This document shows, one piece after another, positions 15,576 through 22,728 of a stretch of DNA of 32,319 bases (its first letter is position 1; each line of letters starts with the position of its first letter). Source of the DNA: Methanobacteriota archaeon (GTDB lineage: Archaea; Thermoplasmatota; E2; DHVEG-1); contig JAFNFT010000101.1 of the NCBI GenBank assembly GCA_017885605.1, forward strand, positions 13,035 through 45,353, in the 5' to 3' direction. The translations under genes and the position numbers were made by a program. The notes under the pieces are model-generated. The model searched no databases and was not told the DNA's origin. It saw only the letters and a list, made by a program, of their open reading frames with translations.

Positions 15576-16589
15576 TTATCCTTTCATGGCAGCCTTATAG
15601 ATTTTCTCTATGATCTGAACGGTTTTCAACCCATCTAGCAGATCGGTCGTGATACTTCCCCCATGGACCAACACATCAATCACATTCTCATAGACCTTCT
15701 CATGATTTGACATCGATCCTGTATTCTTCCCATACACATTCGGGGGATTCCCTGGTTCAAGGCCGGTGATCTCATAGCCAGCAATCGACTGATACTCCAA
15801 AAGGTTCAGATACTGACCACCAATTTTTACGGTCCCTTTCTCCCCAAATAAGGTAATGGAACCTTCCATGTTTTTCCCATAGGAATTTATCGTAAAATGA
15901 ATCGTTCCCAAGGCACCATTCGTAAACCGTAGCACCACGACGCCAGTATCCTCGAATTCGATAACACCCTGATGGAGATAATTTTCGGTAAACGCTTGAA
16001 CCTCCTCAATATCACCAACAAACCAATACAAGAGATCAATGAAATGACTGTACTGCGTGAAGAGCGTCCCGCCATCCATGGCTAGCTTCCCACGCCAATC
16101 AGAACCAAGATAGTACTCACGGTTCCGATTCCAGAAACAATTTAGCTGCACACTGAGAATCTTTCCTAATTTTCCTTCATCGACAATTTTTTTTACTGCC
16201 TTGACTGGGGGATTGAACCGATTCTGTTTCACGATGAACAACCGCCGGTTCGTCTCCTCGGCGGTATGAATCATCCGTTCACAATCACGCACTGTCGTCG
16301 CCATCGGTTTTTCGCACAGCACGTTATAGCCGGCTTTCAACGCTTTGATACTATGCTCTGCATGCAGACCATTCGGAGTACAAATCGCAACGAGATCAAG
16401 AGATTTTTCTCCAACAAGTAACTCATCAAGAGAAAAATAAGATTTACAGTGATATTGTTCAGCGATACTCTTCGCCCGGTCTTGTTTTATATCACATACT
16501 GCCACTAAGGTACCCAGGTGACTCGCATGTTTCGCATGCTGAGAACCAATATGACCAACACCAACGACCGCGATGTGTAACTTGCTCAT
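15576..16589 (-). CDS. wbpB: Gfo/Idh/MocA dehydrogenase, WbpB-like
   Basis: A 337-residue NAD-dependent oxidoreductase. GVGHIG (residues 10-15) begins the Rossmann fold, EKP (93-95) is the family's catalytic Lys motif, KQNRFNPP (121-128) is a segment I associate with WbpB proteins, and DGGTLFTQYSHFIDLL (172-187) carries the active-site Asp/His region. WbpB oxidises C3 of UDP-GlcNAcA and, in Pseudomonas, works as a pair with the aminotransferase WbpE that follows here. The order dehydrogenase, acetyltransferase, aminotransferase on one strand supports that pathway. It is preceded by a possible internal promoter and a 5' hairpin. The UDP-GlcNAcA it needs could come from the 6-dehydrogenase at 22,697-24,055. 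Confidence 0.85.
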   Translation of the reverse strand: MSKLHIAVVGVGHIGSQHAKHASHLGTLVAVCDIKQDRAKSIAEQYHCKSYFSLDELLVGEKSLDLVAICTPNGLHAEHSIKALKAGYNVLCEKPMATTVRDCERMIHTAEETNRRLFIVKQNRFNPPVKAVKKIVDEGKLGKILSVQLNCFWNRNREYYLGSDWRGKLAMDGGTLFTQYSHFIDLLYWFVGDIEEVQAFTENYLHQGVIEFEDTGVVVLRFTNGALGTIHFTINSYGKNMEGSITLFGEKGTVKIGGQYLNLLEYQSIAGYEITGLEPGNPPNVYGKNTGSMSNHEKVYENVIDVLVHGGSITTDLLDGLKTVQIIEKIYKAAMKG

Positions 16590-16604
16590 GTCCGTCTCTC
16601 TTTT

Positions 16605-16624
16605 CCCACGAGAAAAAACGTGGG
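16605..16624 (-). promoter_or_regulatory. GC-rich hairpin just upstream of the wbpB-like start
   Basis: CCCACG (16,605-16,610) and CGTGGG (16,619-16,624) are perfect inverted repeats with an 8-nt A/T-rich loop. On the minus-strand mRNA the hairpin ends about 15 nt before the ATG at 16,589 and directly precedes the purine-rich ribosome site. It may affect translation or mRNA stability. Confidence 0.4.
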
Positions 16625-16650
16625 ATCACTACCGATATTTCCTCTCCCCT

Positions 16651-16659
16651 ATTTAAGAA
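16651..16659 (-). promoter_or_regulatory. possible internal TATA box before the wbpB-like gene
   Basis: Read on the minus strand, TTCTTAAAT lies in the 87-bp gap after the glycosyltransferase gene. A start 26 bp downstream would put the transcript's 5' end near 16,629, immediately before the hairpin at 16,624-16,605. Confidence 0.35.
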
Positions 16660-16676
16660 TAACAGACATGTTTTTT

Positions 16677-17678
16677 TTACAATTTTCTATACGCAATTCC
16701 TCGAAGAAAACCAGCACCATACCCCACATGGATCAACAAATAAAACAACACACTGCTCACCACGACGCTGGGTTTTCGTGTAATCTGCAGGGTACTGACC
16801 ATCGACATTAACACATACGCTACGATCAGACAGGGAATCACCCACAAAGGCAACAGACGCAGAATTGTCAGTAGCACAACCAGAACACCACCAAGGATAA
16901 ACCCTGGCCCAAGCAAATGGAAAAATTTCAAGGTATCATGGTGCTTCTTTACCATCTTCGCCCTCGCGATCCCATATCGGTACATCTGATGCCACAACGA
17001 TCGAATAGAATCCCGCTTAAAATGATAGACCTTCGTCTTCGGTATGTACAAGATTTTATATCCTGCCTTCCGAAGCCTGATATCAAGCTCGTAATCCTGG
17101 CCACACCAAAAAACAGGGTCGAAACCACCGACCTTTTCAACAGCTTCTTTTCGATAACAGGAGAACGACAGATGATCGGTATATCGTTCCTCTGGGAAAA
17201 CTGCGTTCTGAGAAAAAAAATTCCGTCCACCCATAAAACTCAAAAACGCAGCACCAGAGACTTCCCCAACAAAATTCTGCTTCCCCGGTGAAAGATTCGA
17301 ACAGCCAACCGCCGCCACATCAGCAGGTAGGCTCTGCAATCTCAAAGCAAGTTCTGTAAGAAGGTTCTTTTCAGCAATCACATGACCAGAATAATTCATC
17401 ACCATCTCACCAGTCGCATGTTGGATACAAATGTTCCGACCGATGGAGGTGTTTCCCGTCGGATTATCTAATAGGATTATATTTTTGTTTTTACTTGTGT
17501 ATTCTTCAAGGATAGCATTTGTATTGTCTCTTGACGGTCCTTTTGCTATTATTATCTCTGTTTTTTCTTTTGGATACTCCAAAGAAAACAGGGAATCCAA
17601 ACAGTTTTTTATGGTTTTTTCTTCATTGAGAACAGGCATGATGAAGGAGACTGTAGGGTTGTTATTTTTTTCAGACAT
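16677..17678 (-). CDS. family 2 glycosyltransferase with C-terminal membrane helices
   Basis: A 333-residue protein. The GT-A domain (about residues 8-235) opens with VSFIMPVLNEEKTIKNCLDSL and has the acceptor-side motif GQDYELDIRLRKAGY (193-207), whose Asp195-Glu197 should contain the catalytic base. Three hydrophobic segments (about 254-273, 277-296 and 303-325) anchor it in the membrane. The position that normally carries the metal-binding DXD reads NYSGHV (95-100), with no Asp, and the usual SxDGT loop reads GPSRDNTNA (47-54). The overall layout resembles ExoA-like GT2 enzymes. Its sugar donor is unknown; the UDP-diacetamido-uronate made by the three genes downstream on the same strand is the natural candidate. 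The start lacks a ribosome site and is probably leaderless. Confidence 0.85.
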   Translation of the reverse strand: MSEKNNNPTVSFIMPVLNEEKTIKNCLDSLFSLEYPKEKTEIIIAKGPSRDNTNAILEEYTSKNKNIILLDNPTGNTSIGRNICIQHATGEMVMNYSGHVIAEKNLLTELALRLQSLPADVAAVGCSNLSPGKQNFVGEVSGAAFLSFMGGRNFFSQNAVFPEERYTDHLSFSCYRKEAVEKVGGFDPVFWCGQDYELDIRLRKAGYKILYIPKTKVYHFKRDSIRSLWHQMYRYGIARAKMVKKHHDTLKFFHLLGPGFILGGVLVVLLTILRLLPLWVIPCLIVAYVLMSMVSTLQITRKPSVVVSSVLFYLLIHVGYGAGFLRGIAYRKL

Positions 17679-17703
17679 AAAGTGAAATCAGTATAGATAT
17701 GTG

Positions 17704-17712
17704 TTTATTTAA
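17704..17712 (-). promoter_or_regulatory. TATA box for the GT2 gene and the wbpB-D-E unit
   Basis: On the minus strand TTAAATAAA is centred 30 bp before the ATG at 17,678, with no ribosome site between. This predicts a leader of a few nucleotides. It shares a 164-bp intergenic region with the divergent plus-strand glycan operon. Confidence 0.45.
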
Positions 17713-17792
17713 CGTTAATCGAATGAAGAAAAGATAACAATCGGGATTTAATTTATGTGTAAGGTTTTTATAAGTTATCCATATACCGCCAC

Positions 17793-17801
17793 ATTATAAA
17801 A
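17793..17801 (+). promoter_or_regulatory. TATA box for the plus-strand glycan operon
   Basis: ATTATAAAA lies about 46 bp before the ATG at 17,843 and predicts transcription from about 17,823 with a 20-nt leader. Confidence 0.4.
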
Positions 17802-17842
17802 GATGGAGAAGATTGTATCTTTGCACATCGACTGGGAAAACC

Positions 17843-18967
17843 ATGAAAATTCTGATGATCCTTTCGAATCCTTTCATTGTTGACCCACGCGTCTATAAGG
17901 AGGCACTGTCACTTTCAGATGCGGGTCATGAGGTGACTGTTGTTTTTTGGGATAGACATGCTGAGTACCCAATAGATGATACCGTGGAAAAAGTGCATGT
18001 GATTGGAATCCGAAATAAAGGATTTATGAAGGTTTTGCCTCATGATTTATTCCGCAACCCTTTATGGTGGCGAAAAGCGTACAAAAAGGCATTGGAATTA
18101 TATAACAACGGATACAGATTTGATGTTGTGCATTGTCATGATTTAGACACGCTTCAGAGTGGAGTATGGTTAAAAAAACGCTTGAACGTTAAACTTGTGT
18201 ATGATGCCCATGAAATCTTTGGGTACATGATAGAAAAAACAATGCCGACATCCATAGCAAAAATTTCATTTTTGATTGAAAAACGGTTGATAAAAAAAGT
18301 TGATCACATCATTACAGTGAATGATCCATTAAAATCATTTTTTTCTAAAATCACCCATCATCCTATCGATATAGTAATGAATTGTGGAGAGCTCATTACC
18401 ACCACCTATACTCCTCCTAAAAATTCATTGTTCACCGTTTCGTATTTCGGGATCTTAGATTCGTCAAGAATGTTTCCAAAAATAGTAGAATATCTCGGGA
18501 TAATTGAGAACATTCAATTTCTTATTGCCGGAAAAAAAGCACGATTATACAAAGAGGTTGAAAAAGTATCAAAAAAATATAGCAATATTACTTTTTTAGG
18601 ATCAATTCCCTACAGCCAAGTCATTGAGAAAACGTTAGATTGCAATGTCATTCTTTGCATGCTTGATCCAGAGGAAAAAAACAATCAGGTGGGGCTACCA
18701 AATAAAATTTTTGAGGCGATGTTAACGGGAAGGCCAGTCCTTGTTACTAAAGGGCTTTACTACAGTAAACTGGTTGAAACGGAGAGATGTGGTGTTTCCG
18801 TGGAGTACGATTTCGAAGAAGTAAAGAAATCAATCATCATGTTACGAGATGATCCAAAACGATGTGAAGAGTTAGGAAAAAATGGATTACAGGCAGCAAT
18901 TCGAGAATATAACTGGGAAAAGCAAAAGAAAACACTCCTATCCGTCTATGAGAGGTTGAATGCATGA
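17843..18967 (+). CDS. family 4 glycosyltransferase (GT-B fold)
   Basis: A 374-residue GT-B enzyme. The N-terminus MKILMILSNPFIVDPRVYKEALSL is typical of GT4 proteins with a DxR donor/acceptor loop. VVHCHDLDTL follows, and the C-terminal nucleotide-sugar-binding region reads LPNKIFEAMLTGRPVLVTKG, containing the conserved Glu of the family. The start is the ATG at 17,843 because it is the family N-terminus; a TTG 30 bases upstream is in frame. It is the first gene of a tightly packed plus-strand operon: its stop overlaps the ATG of the 2-epimerase by four bases (ATGA). It probably transfers the ManNAc3NAcA-type sugar made by that operon. The donor and acceptor are not shown by sequence. Confidence 0.85.
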   Translation: MKILMILSNPFIVDPRVYKEALSLSDAGHEVTVVFWDRHAEYPIDDTVEKVHVIGIRNKGFMKVLPHDLFRNPLWWRKAYKKALELYNNGYRFDVVHCHDLDTLQSGVWLKKRLNVKLVYDAHEIFGYMIEKTMPTSIAKISFLIEKRLIKKVDHIITVNDPLKSFFSKITHHPIDIVMNCGELITTTYTPPKNSLFTVSYFGILDSSRMFPKIVEYLGIIENIQFLIAGKKARLYKEVEKVSKKYSNITFLGSIPYSQVIEKTLDCNVILCMLDPEEKNNQVGLPNKIFEAMLTGRPVLVTKGLYYSKLVETERCGVSVEYDFEEVKKSIIMLRDDPKRCEELGKNGLQAAIREYNWEKQKKTLLSVYERLNA

Positions 18968-20046
18968 AAATCGTTTCTATTGTCGGGGCTCGACCACAAT
19001 TCATTAAATGTGCTCCGGTATCAAAAGAGTTACGAAAAAATAATCATGAGATCTTGATTCATACCGGTCAACATTATGACTATGAACTCTCAAAAGTGTT
19101 TTTTGATCAACTTGGCATCCCTACACCTGATTACAATCTCGAGGTTGGTTCCGCGTCACACGGGAAACAAACCGGTACGATGCTTGTTGAAATTGAAAAG
19201 GTTTTACTCGATGAAAAACCTGATGTGGTTCTTGTGTACGGTGATACCAATTCAACACTTGCTGGTGCCCTTGCATCAGTCAAACTTCACATTCCTATCG
19301 GACATGTTGAGGCAGGATTGCGAAGTTTTGATAGAAATATGCCAGAGGAGATCAACAGAGTGCTCACCGACCATGCATCGGATCTGTTATTTGTTCCTAC
19401 ACAAACAGCGGTGACTAATTTGAAAAAAGAGGGGATCTCTCAAGGTGTTTTTTTGGTCGGGGATGTCATGTACGATGTCCTAAAGCAGAGTACGGGGATA
19501 GCAAGCAAATCTCAGATCCTTGAAATACTTGGGGTACAACCAAAAGAGTATTTTCTAACAACGATTCACCGGCCATCAAATACGGATAACATACAGAATC
19601 TCTCCCAAATTTTAGAGATTCTTTCTTCTGCAGCTAAAAAAGTTATCTTTCCCGTACATCCTCGCACTATGCATTTCATTAAGAAACATGGCCTGGAACG
19701 AAGCATTGGGGCGAATGTGCATATGATGAAGTCAGTGAGTTATTTTGATTTTCTCTGGCTTGAACAAAACGCAGAAAAAATTTTGACTGACTCTGGTGGC
19801 ATACAAAAAGAATCCTACATATTGAAAGTTCCCTGTATCACGTTAAGAGAAAACACGGAATGGGTTGAAACGATAGCGGACGGATGGAACGTTCTTGTAG
19901 GAACCAATAAAGAAAAAATAATAGATGCAATACAACACTTCAATCCAACAGGTGAACAAAGAGACCTTTTTGGTACGGGTGATGCGAGTACAAAAATAGT
20001 TAAAATAATAGAAGATTACGGGTCAGATAGCATCAATCATACTTAG
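18964..20046 (+). CDS. wbpI: UDP-HexNAc 2-epimerase, WbpI/WecB type (non-hydrolysing)
   Basis: A 360-residue enzyme inverting C2 of a UDP-GlcNAc-type sugar. Motifs: GARPQFIK (8-15), HTGQHYDYELS (33-43), VGSASHGKQTGTML (61-74), GDTNSTLAGAL (93-103), HVEAGLRSFDRNMPEEINR (114-132), and GGIQKES in the C-terminal half. The SASHGKQTG form and the GDTNSTLAGAL/HVEAGLRSF pair resemble WbpI (UDP-GlcNAc3NAcA 2-epimerase) at least as much as WecB. Since the next three genes make the 3-acetamido group, UDP-GlcNAc(3NAc)A to UDP-ManNAc(3NAc)A is the most likely reaction. UDP-GlcNAc to UDP-ManNAc, feeding the dehydrogenase at 22,697, is the alternative. Its ATG overlaps the upstream glycosyltransferase stop by four bases, implying coupled translation. 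Confidence 0.88.
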   Translation: MKIVSIVGARPQFIKCAPVSKELRKNNHEILIHTGQHYDYELSKVFFDQLGIPTPDYNLEVGSASHGKQTGTMLVEIEKVLLDEKPDVVLVYGDTNSTLAGALASVKLHIPIGHVEAGLRSFDRNMPEEINRVLTDHASDLLFVPTQTAVTNLKKEGISQGVFLVGDVMYDVLKQSTGIASKSQILEILGVQPKEYFLTTIHRPSNTDNIQNLSQILEILSSAAKKVIFPVHPRTMHFIKKHGLERSIGANVHMMKSVSYFDFLWLEQNAEKILTDSGGIQKESYILKVPCITLRENTEWVETIADGWNVLVGTNKEKIIDAIQHFNPTGEQRDLFGTGDASTKIVKIIEDYGSDSINHT

Positions 20047-20087
20047 TGATGTATGTAAGAATAACCATATATTGGGGGAATTTCGAT

Positions 20088-21068
20088 ATGATCAAAATAG
20101 GCGTAATTGGGACCGGTTCAATGGGGAAGAATCATGCACGGGTTTGCTCTGAGTTACATGATGTTGAACTCGTAGGTATTTGTGATGTTGATAAAAGCAC
20201 AGCAAAGATTGTTGCTGAGAGATTTCATACACAAGCATTTACATCCTACCAAGATCTTATATCAAAAGTCGATGCTGTCATCATTGCAACGCCGACATCA
20301 ACTCATTTTGATATCTCGACTAAAGCACTTTCTTCCGGGAAACATGTGCTCGTGGAAAAACCAATCTGTGACACGATTAAAAATGCTCAAGAAATGGTCA
20401 AAAAAGCTGAAGATGAACACCTGGTGTTAGCCACAGGTCATATCGAACGGCATAACCCTGCTGTCGCATTTGTGAAAGAAGGGATTCAGAAGAACAGATT
20501 TGGTGATGTCATTAGTTTGAGTTCTCAACGGGTGAGCAATCTACCCGGGCGCATTAGAGATGTAGGCGTGATTCTTGATTTTGGTGTACATGATATTGAT
20601 GTGATGCGGTTTTTATGTGGTGAGGTTCTTTCTGTCTATGCCAAAGCTGGGGTTTATACTAAAAAAATACAGTATGAGGATCATGCAACGATTCTTTTGA
20701 ATTTTGAAAATGACGTCTGCGGTGTAGTTGAAGTAAACTGGCTTACTCCTATTAAGATTCGGAAGATTTTTTTGACATGTTCAGAGCAGTTTGTTGAAAT
20801 GGATTATATAGATCAATCCGTTACCGTGTCTTCATCTCGTTTCAAGGCTGTTGATGAAATGGATTTATATCATGTTCCAATGCAGTTTACAAGCAGTCAC
20901 ATTGGTTTAGAACGAAAAGAGCCTTTAAAAAATGAGATACAGGATTTTATTCAAGCAATAAATGCTCATAAGAAACCATTGGCATCAGGGTATGATGGTC
21001 TTATGGCACTTCGTATCGCACAGGGTGCTCTTCAATCCTATAAAACTGGGGACGTGGTTAGATTATGA
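20088..21068 (+). CDS. Gfo/Idh/MocA oxidoreductase, probable UDP-GlcNAc 3-dehydrogenase
   Basis: A 326-residue NAD-dependent oxidoreductase. Its Rossmann motif GTGSMG is at residues 8-13, EKP at 90-92, and GHIERHNPAV at 117-126. The last motif, in place of the KQNRFNPP seen in the WbpB-like gene at 15,576-16,589, puts it in the branch I associate with the methanogen enzyme oxidising C3 of UDP-GlcNAc itself (acetamido-sugar biosynthesis in Methanococcus). The start is the ATG at 20,088, preceded by GGGGGAA, where the conserved N-terminus begins; an in-frame GTG lies at 20,046. Its last bases overlap the acetyltransferase ATG (ATGA). The presumed product, UDP-3-keto-GlcNAc, would go straight to the aminotransferase at 21,640. 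Substrate assignment is inference. Confidence 0.82.
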   Translation: MIKIGVIGTGSMGKNHARVCSELHDVELVGICDVDKSTAKIVAERFHTQAFTSYQDLISKVDAVIIATPTSTHFDISTKALSSGKHVLVEKPICDTIKNAQEMVKKAEDEHLVLATGHIERHNPAVAFVKEGIQKNRFGDVISLSSQRVSNLPGRIRDVGVILDFGVHDIDVMRFLCGEVLSVYAKAGVYTKKIQYEDHATILLNFENDVCGVVEVNWLTPIKIRKIFLTCSEQFVEMDYIDQSVTVSSSRFKAVDEMDLYHVPMQFTSSHIGLERKEPLKNEIQDFIQAINAHKKPLASGYDGLMALRIAQGALQSYKTGDVVRL

Positions 21069-21643
21069 TTCATAAGACCGCAATTGTAGAAGAAGGCGCG
21101 CAACTTGGTGAAGGAACTCGGATCTGGCATTTTGCTCATGTTCGAAATGGAGCCAAAATCGGGAAAAATGGGAACATTGGAAAAGATGTCTATATCGATA
21201 CGAACGTGGTCATTGGGGATAACTGTAAAATCCAAAATTTCGCATCTTTATATCATGGTTTAACAGTTGGTAATGATGTGTTCATCGGCCCTCATGTTTG
21301 TTTCACCAATGACCTCTATCCCCGTGCTATTATCTGGAGTGATGAACGTTTAGCGAAAACAAAAGTAAAAGATGGGGCATCGATTGGGGCGAACTCAACT
21401 ATTGTCGCTGGTATTACCATTGGAGTTTCTGCGATGGTTGGTGCCGGTTCTGTGGTGACAAAAGACGTTCCCGATCACGCTCTTGTTTTTGGAAACCCTG
21501 CTCGGATACACGGTTTCGTCTGCGACTGTGGCATGAAACTTGAAAAGAAGGGTACGAAAAAGAACGTGGTGGTATTCCGCTGTACACAATGCGGAAAAGA
21601 AGTAAGTATTGAAGATTCAATCTATAAGGAGTGTGAAGAATGA
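21065..21643 (+). CDS. sugar N-acetyltransferase with C-terminal zinc-ribbon-like tail
   Basis: A 192-residue protein. Residues 1-149 form a left-handed beta-helix of hexapeptide repeats (IGKNGNIGKDVYIDTNVVIG, then the FIGPHVCFTNDLYPR active-site turn), ending in VTKDVPDHALVFGNPARIHG, as in WbpD-type acetyl-CoA transferases. A 43-residue extension follows with Cys153, Cys155, Cys173 and Cys176 in a C-x-C ... C-x-x-C layout, a probable zinc ribbon that is absent from the WbpD-like paralogue at 15,089-15,556. It should acetylate the 3-amino group produced by the next gene. It overlaps the genes on both sides by four bases (ATGA), so the three enzymes are probably made in step. The role of the metal tail is unknown; it could aid assembly. 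Confidence 0.83.
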   Translation: MIHKTAIVEEGAQLGEGTRIWHFAHVRNGAKIGKNGNIGKDVYIDTNVVIGDNCKIQNFASLYHGLTVGNDVFIGPHVCFTNDLYPRAIIWSDERLAKTKVKDGASIGANSTIVAGITIGVSAMVGAGSVVTKDVPDHALVFGNPARIHGFVCDCGMKLEKKGTKKNVVVFRCTQCGKEVSIEDSIYKECEE

Positions 21644-22728
21644 TACCTATAGCGAAACCATTGATTGGGGAAGAAGAAAAAACCGCGGTCATGCGCGTTC
21701 TCGATTCCGGCATGCTTGCAAGCGGCCCAAGAACTGAGGAATTTGAGAAAAATTTTGCTGAATATGTTGGAACGAAATATGCGATGGCAACCACCTCAGG
21801 CACCACCGCATTACATCTCGGTTTACTCGCCTTAGGTGTAGCCCGAGGAGATGAAGTCATTCTTCCTGCTTTCTCTTTTATCGCGACAGCAAATGTTGTG
21901 TTATTTTGCGATGCAGTTCCTGTTTTTTGTGATGTCGACCCGAAGACATTCAACATCGATCCAGAAAAAATAGAGAAACTGATCACGAAGAAGACGAAAG
22001 CGATTATGCCTGTTCATCTCTATGGGCAAGCTGCTGATATGAAACCAATTCAAGAAATCGCAGATAGTCATGATATCCATGTAATTGGTGACGCATGCCA
22101 AGCACATGGCGCAGCCTATGATGGAAAAATGGTCGGTTCATTTGGTGACGTTGAATGCTTTTCATTTTATCCGACGAAGAATATGACCACAGGAGAAGGC
22201 GGGATGGTCACAACAGACAATGAGCAGATCGCTGAACTGACAATTTCTCTCAGAAATCATGGTCGTGAAAAGACGAAATGGGGATATGAACATGGACGGT
22301 TAGGATATAATTATCGTATCACCGACATCGGAGCAGCGATAGGTCTTGAACAGTTAAAAAAATTACCAAAGAATATTGAGATACGGCAGAAAAATGCACA
22401 GTATTTTAACACTCATTTGAACAGTGTTGAAATCCCTTACGTCATTCCAAAAGCGAAACATGCATACCATCAATATACCGTGAAAAGCAAGAATCGCGAT
22501 GCTCTCACGCAGAATTTAAAGAAAAATGAGATAGGTTTTGGGATTTACTATCCACAACCTTTACATTCATATAAACATTTAAAGAAATACGAGCATAAGG
22601 ATTTGAAAATATCAGAAAAACTAGGAACTGAAGTGGTATCATTACCAGTTCATCCAGGACTTACAAATGAGGAATTAGTAAAGGTGGTTGAGGCTGTTAA
22701 TATGGCTTACCAATACCCCGATAAATAA
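21640..22728 (+). CDS. PLP-dependent sugar 3-aminotransferase (DegT/DnrJ/EryC1 family)
   Basis: A 362-residue aminotransferase. Lys180 in FYPTKNMTTGEGGM is the PLP Lys, Asp151 in GDACQAHGAAY contacts the pyridine ring, and TTSGTTALHLGLLALG (51-66) binds the phosphate. The Lys context differs clearly from the FFPAKNLGCYGDGG of the other DegT enzyme (13,976-15,076), so the two are separate subgroups, not a recent duplication. Together with the upstream 3-dehydrogenase and acetyltransferase it completes conversion of a UDP-GlcNAc-type sugar to its 2,3-diacetamido form. It is the last gene of the operon. Its 3' end overlaps the convergent 6-dehydrogenase gene by 32 bp. Confidence 0.87.
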   Translation: MIPIAKPLIGEEEKTAVMRVLDSGMLASGPRTEEFEKNFAEYVGTKYAMATTSGTTALHLGLLALGVARGDEVILPAFSFIATANVVLFCDAVPVFCDVDPKTFNIDPEKIEKLITKKTKAIMPVHLYGQAADMKPIQEIADSHDIHVIGDACQAHGAAYDGKMVGSFGDVECFSFYPTKNMTTGEGGMVTTDNEQIAELTISLRNHGREKTKWGYEHGRLGYNYRITDIGAAIGLEQLKKLPKNIEIRQKNAQYFNTHLNSVEIPYVIPKAKHAYHQYTVKSKNRDALTQNLKKNEIGFGIYYPQPLHSYKHLKKYEHKDLKISEKLGTEVVSLPVHPGLTNEELVKVVEAVNMAYQYPDK

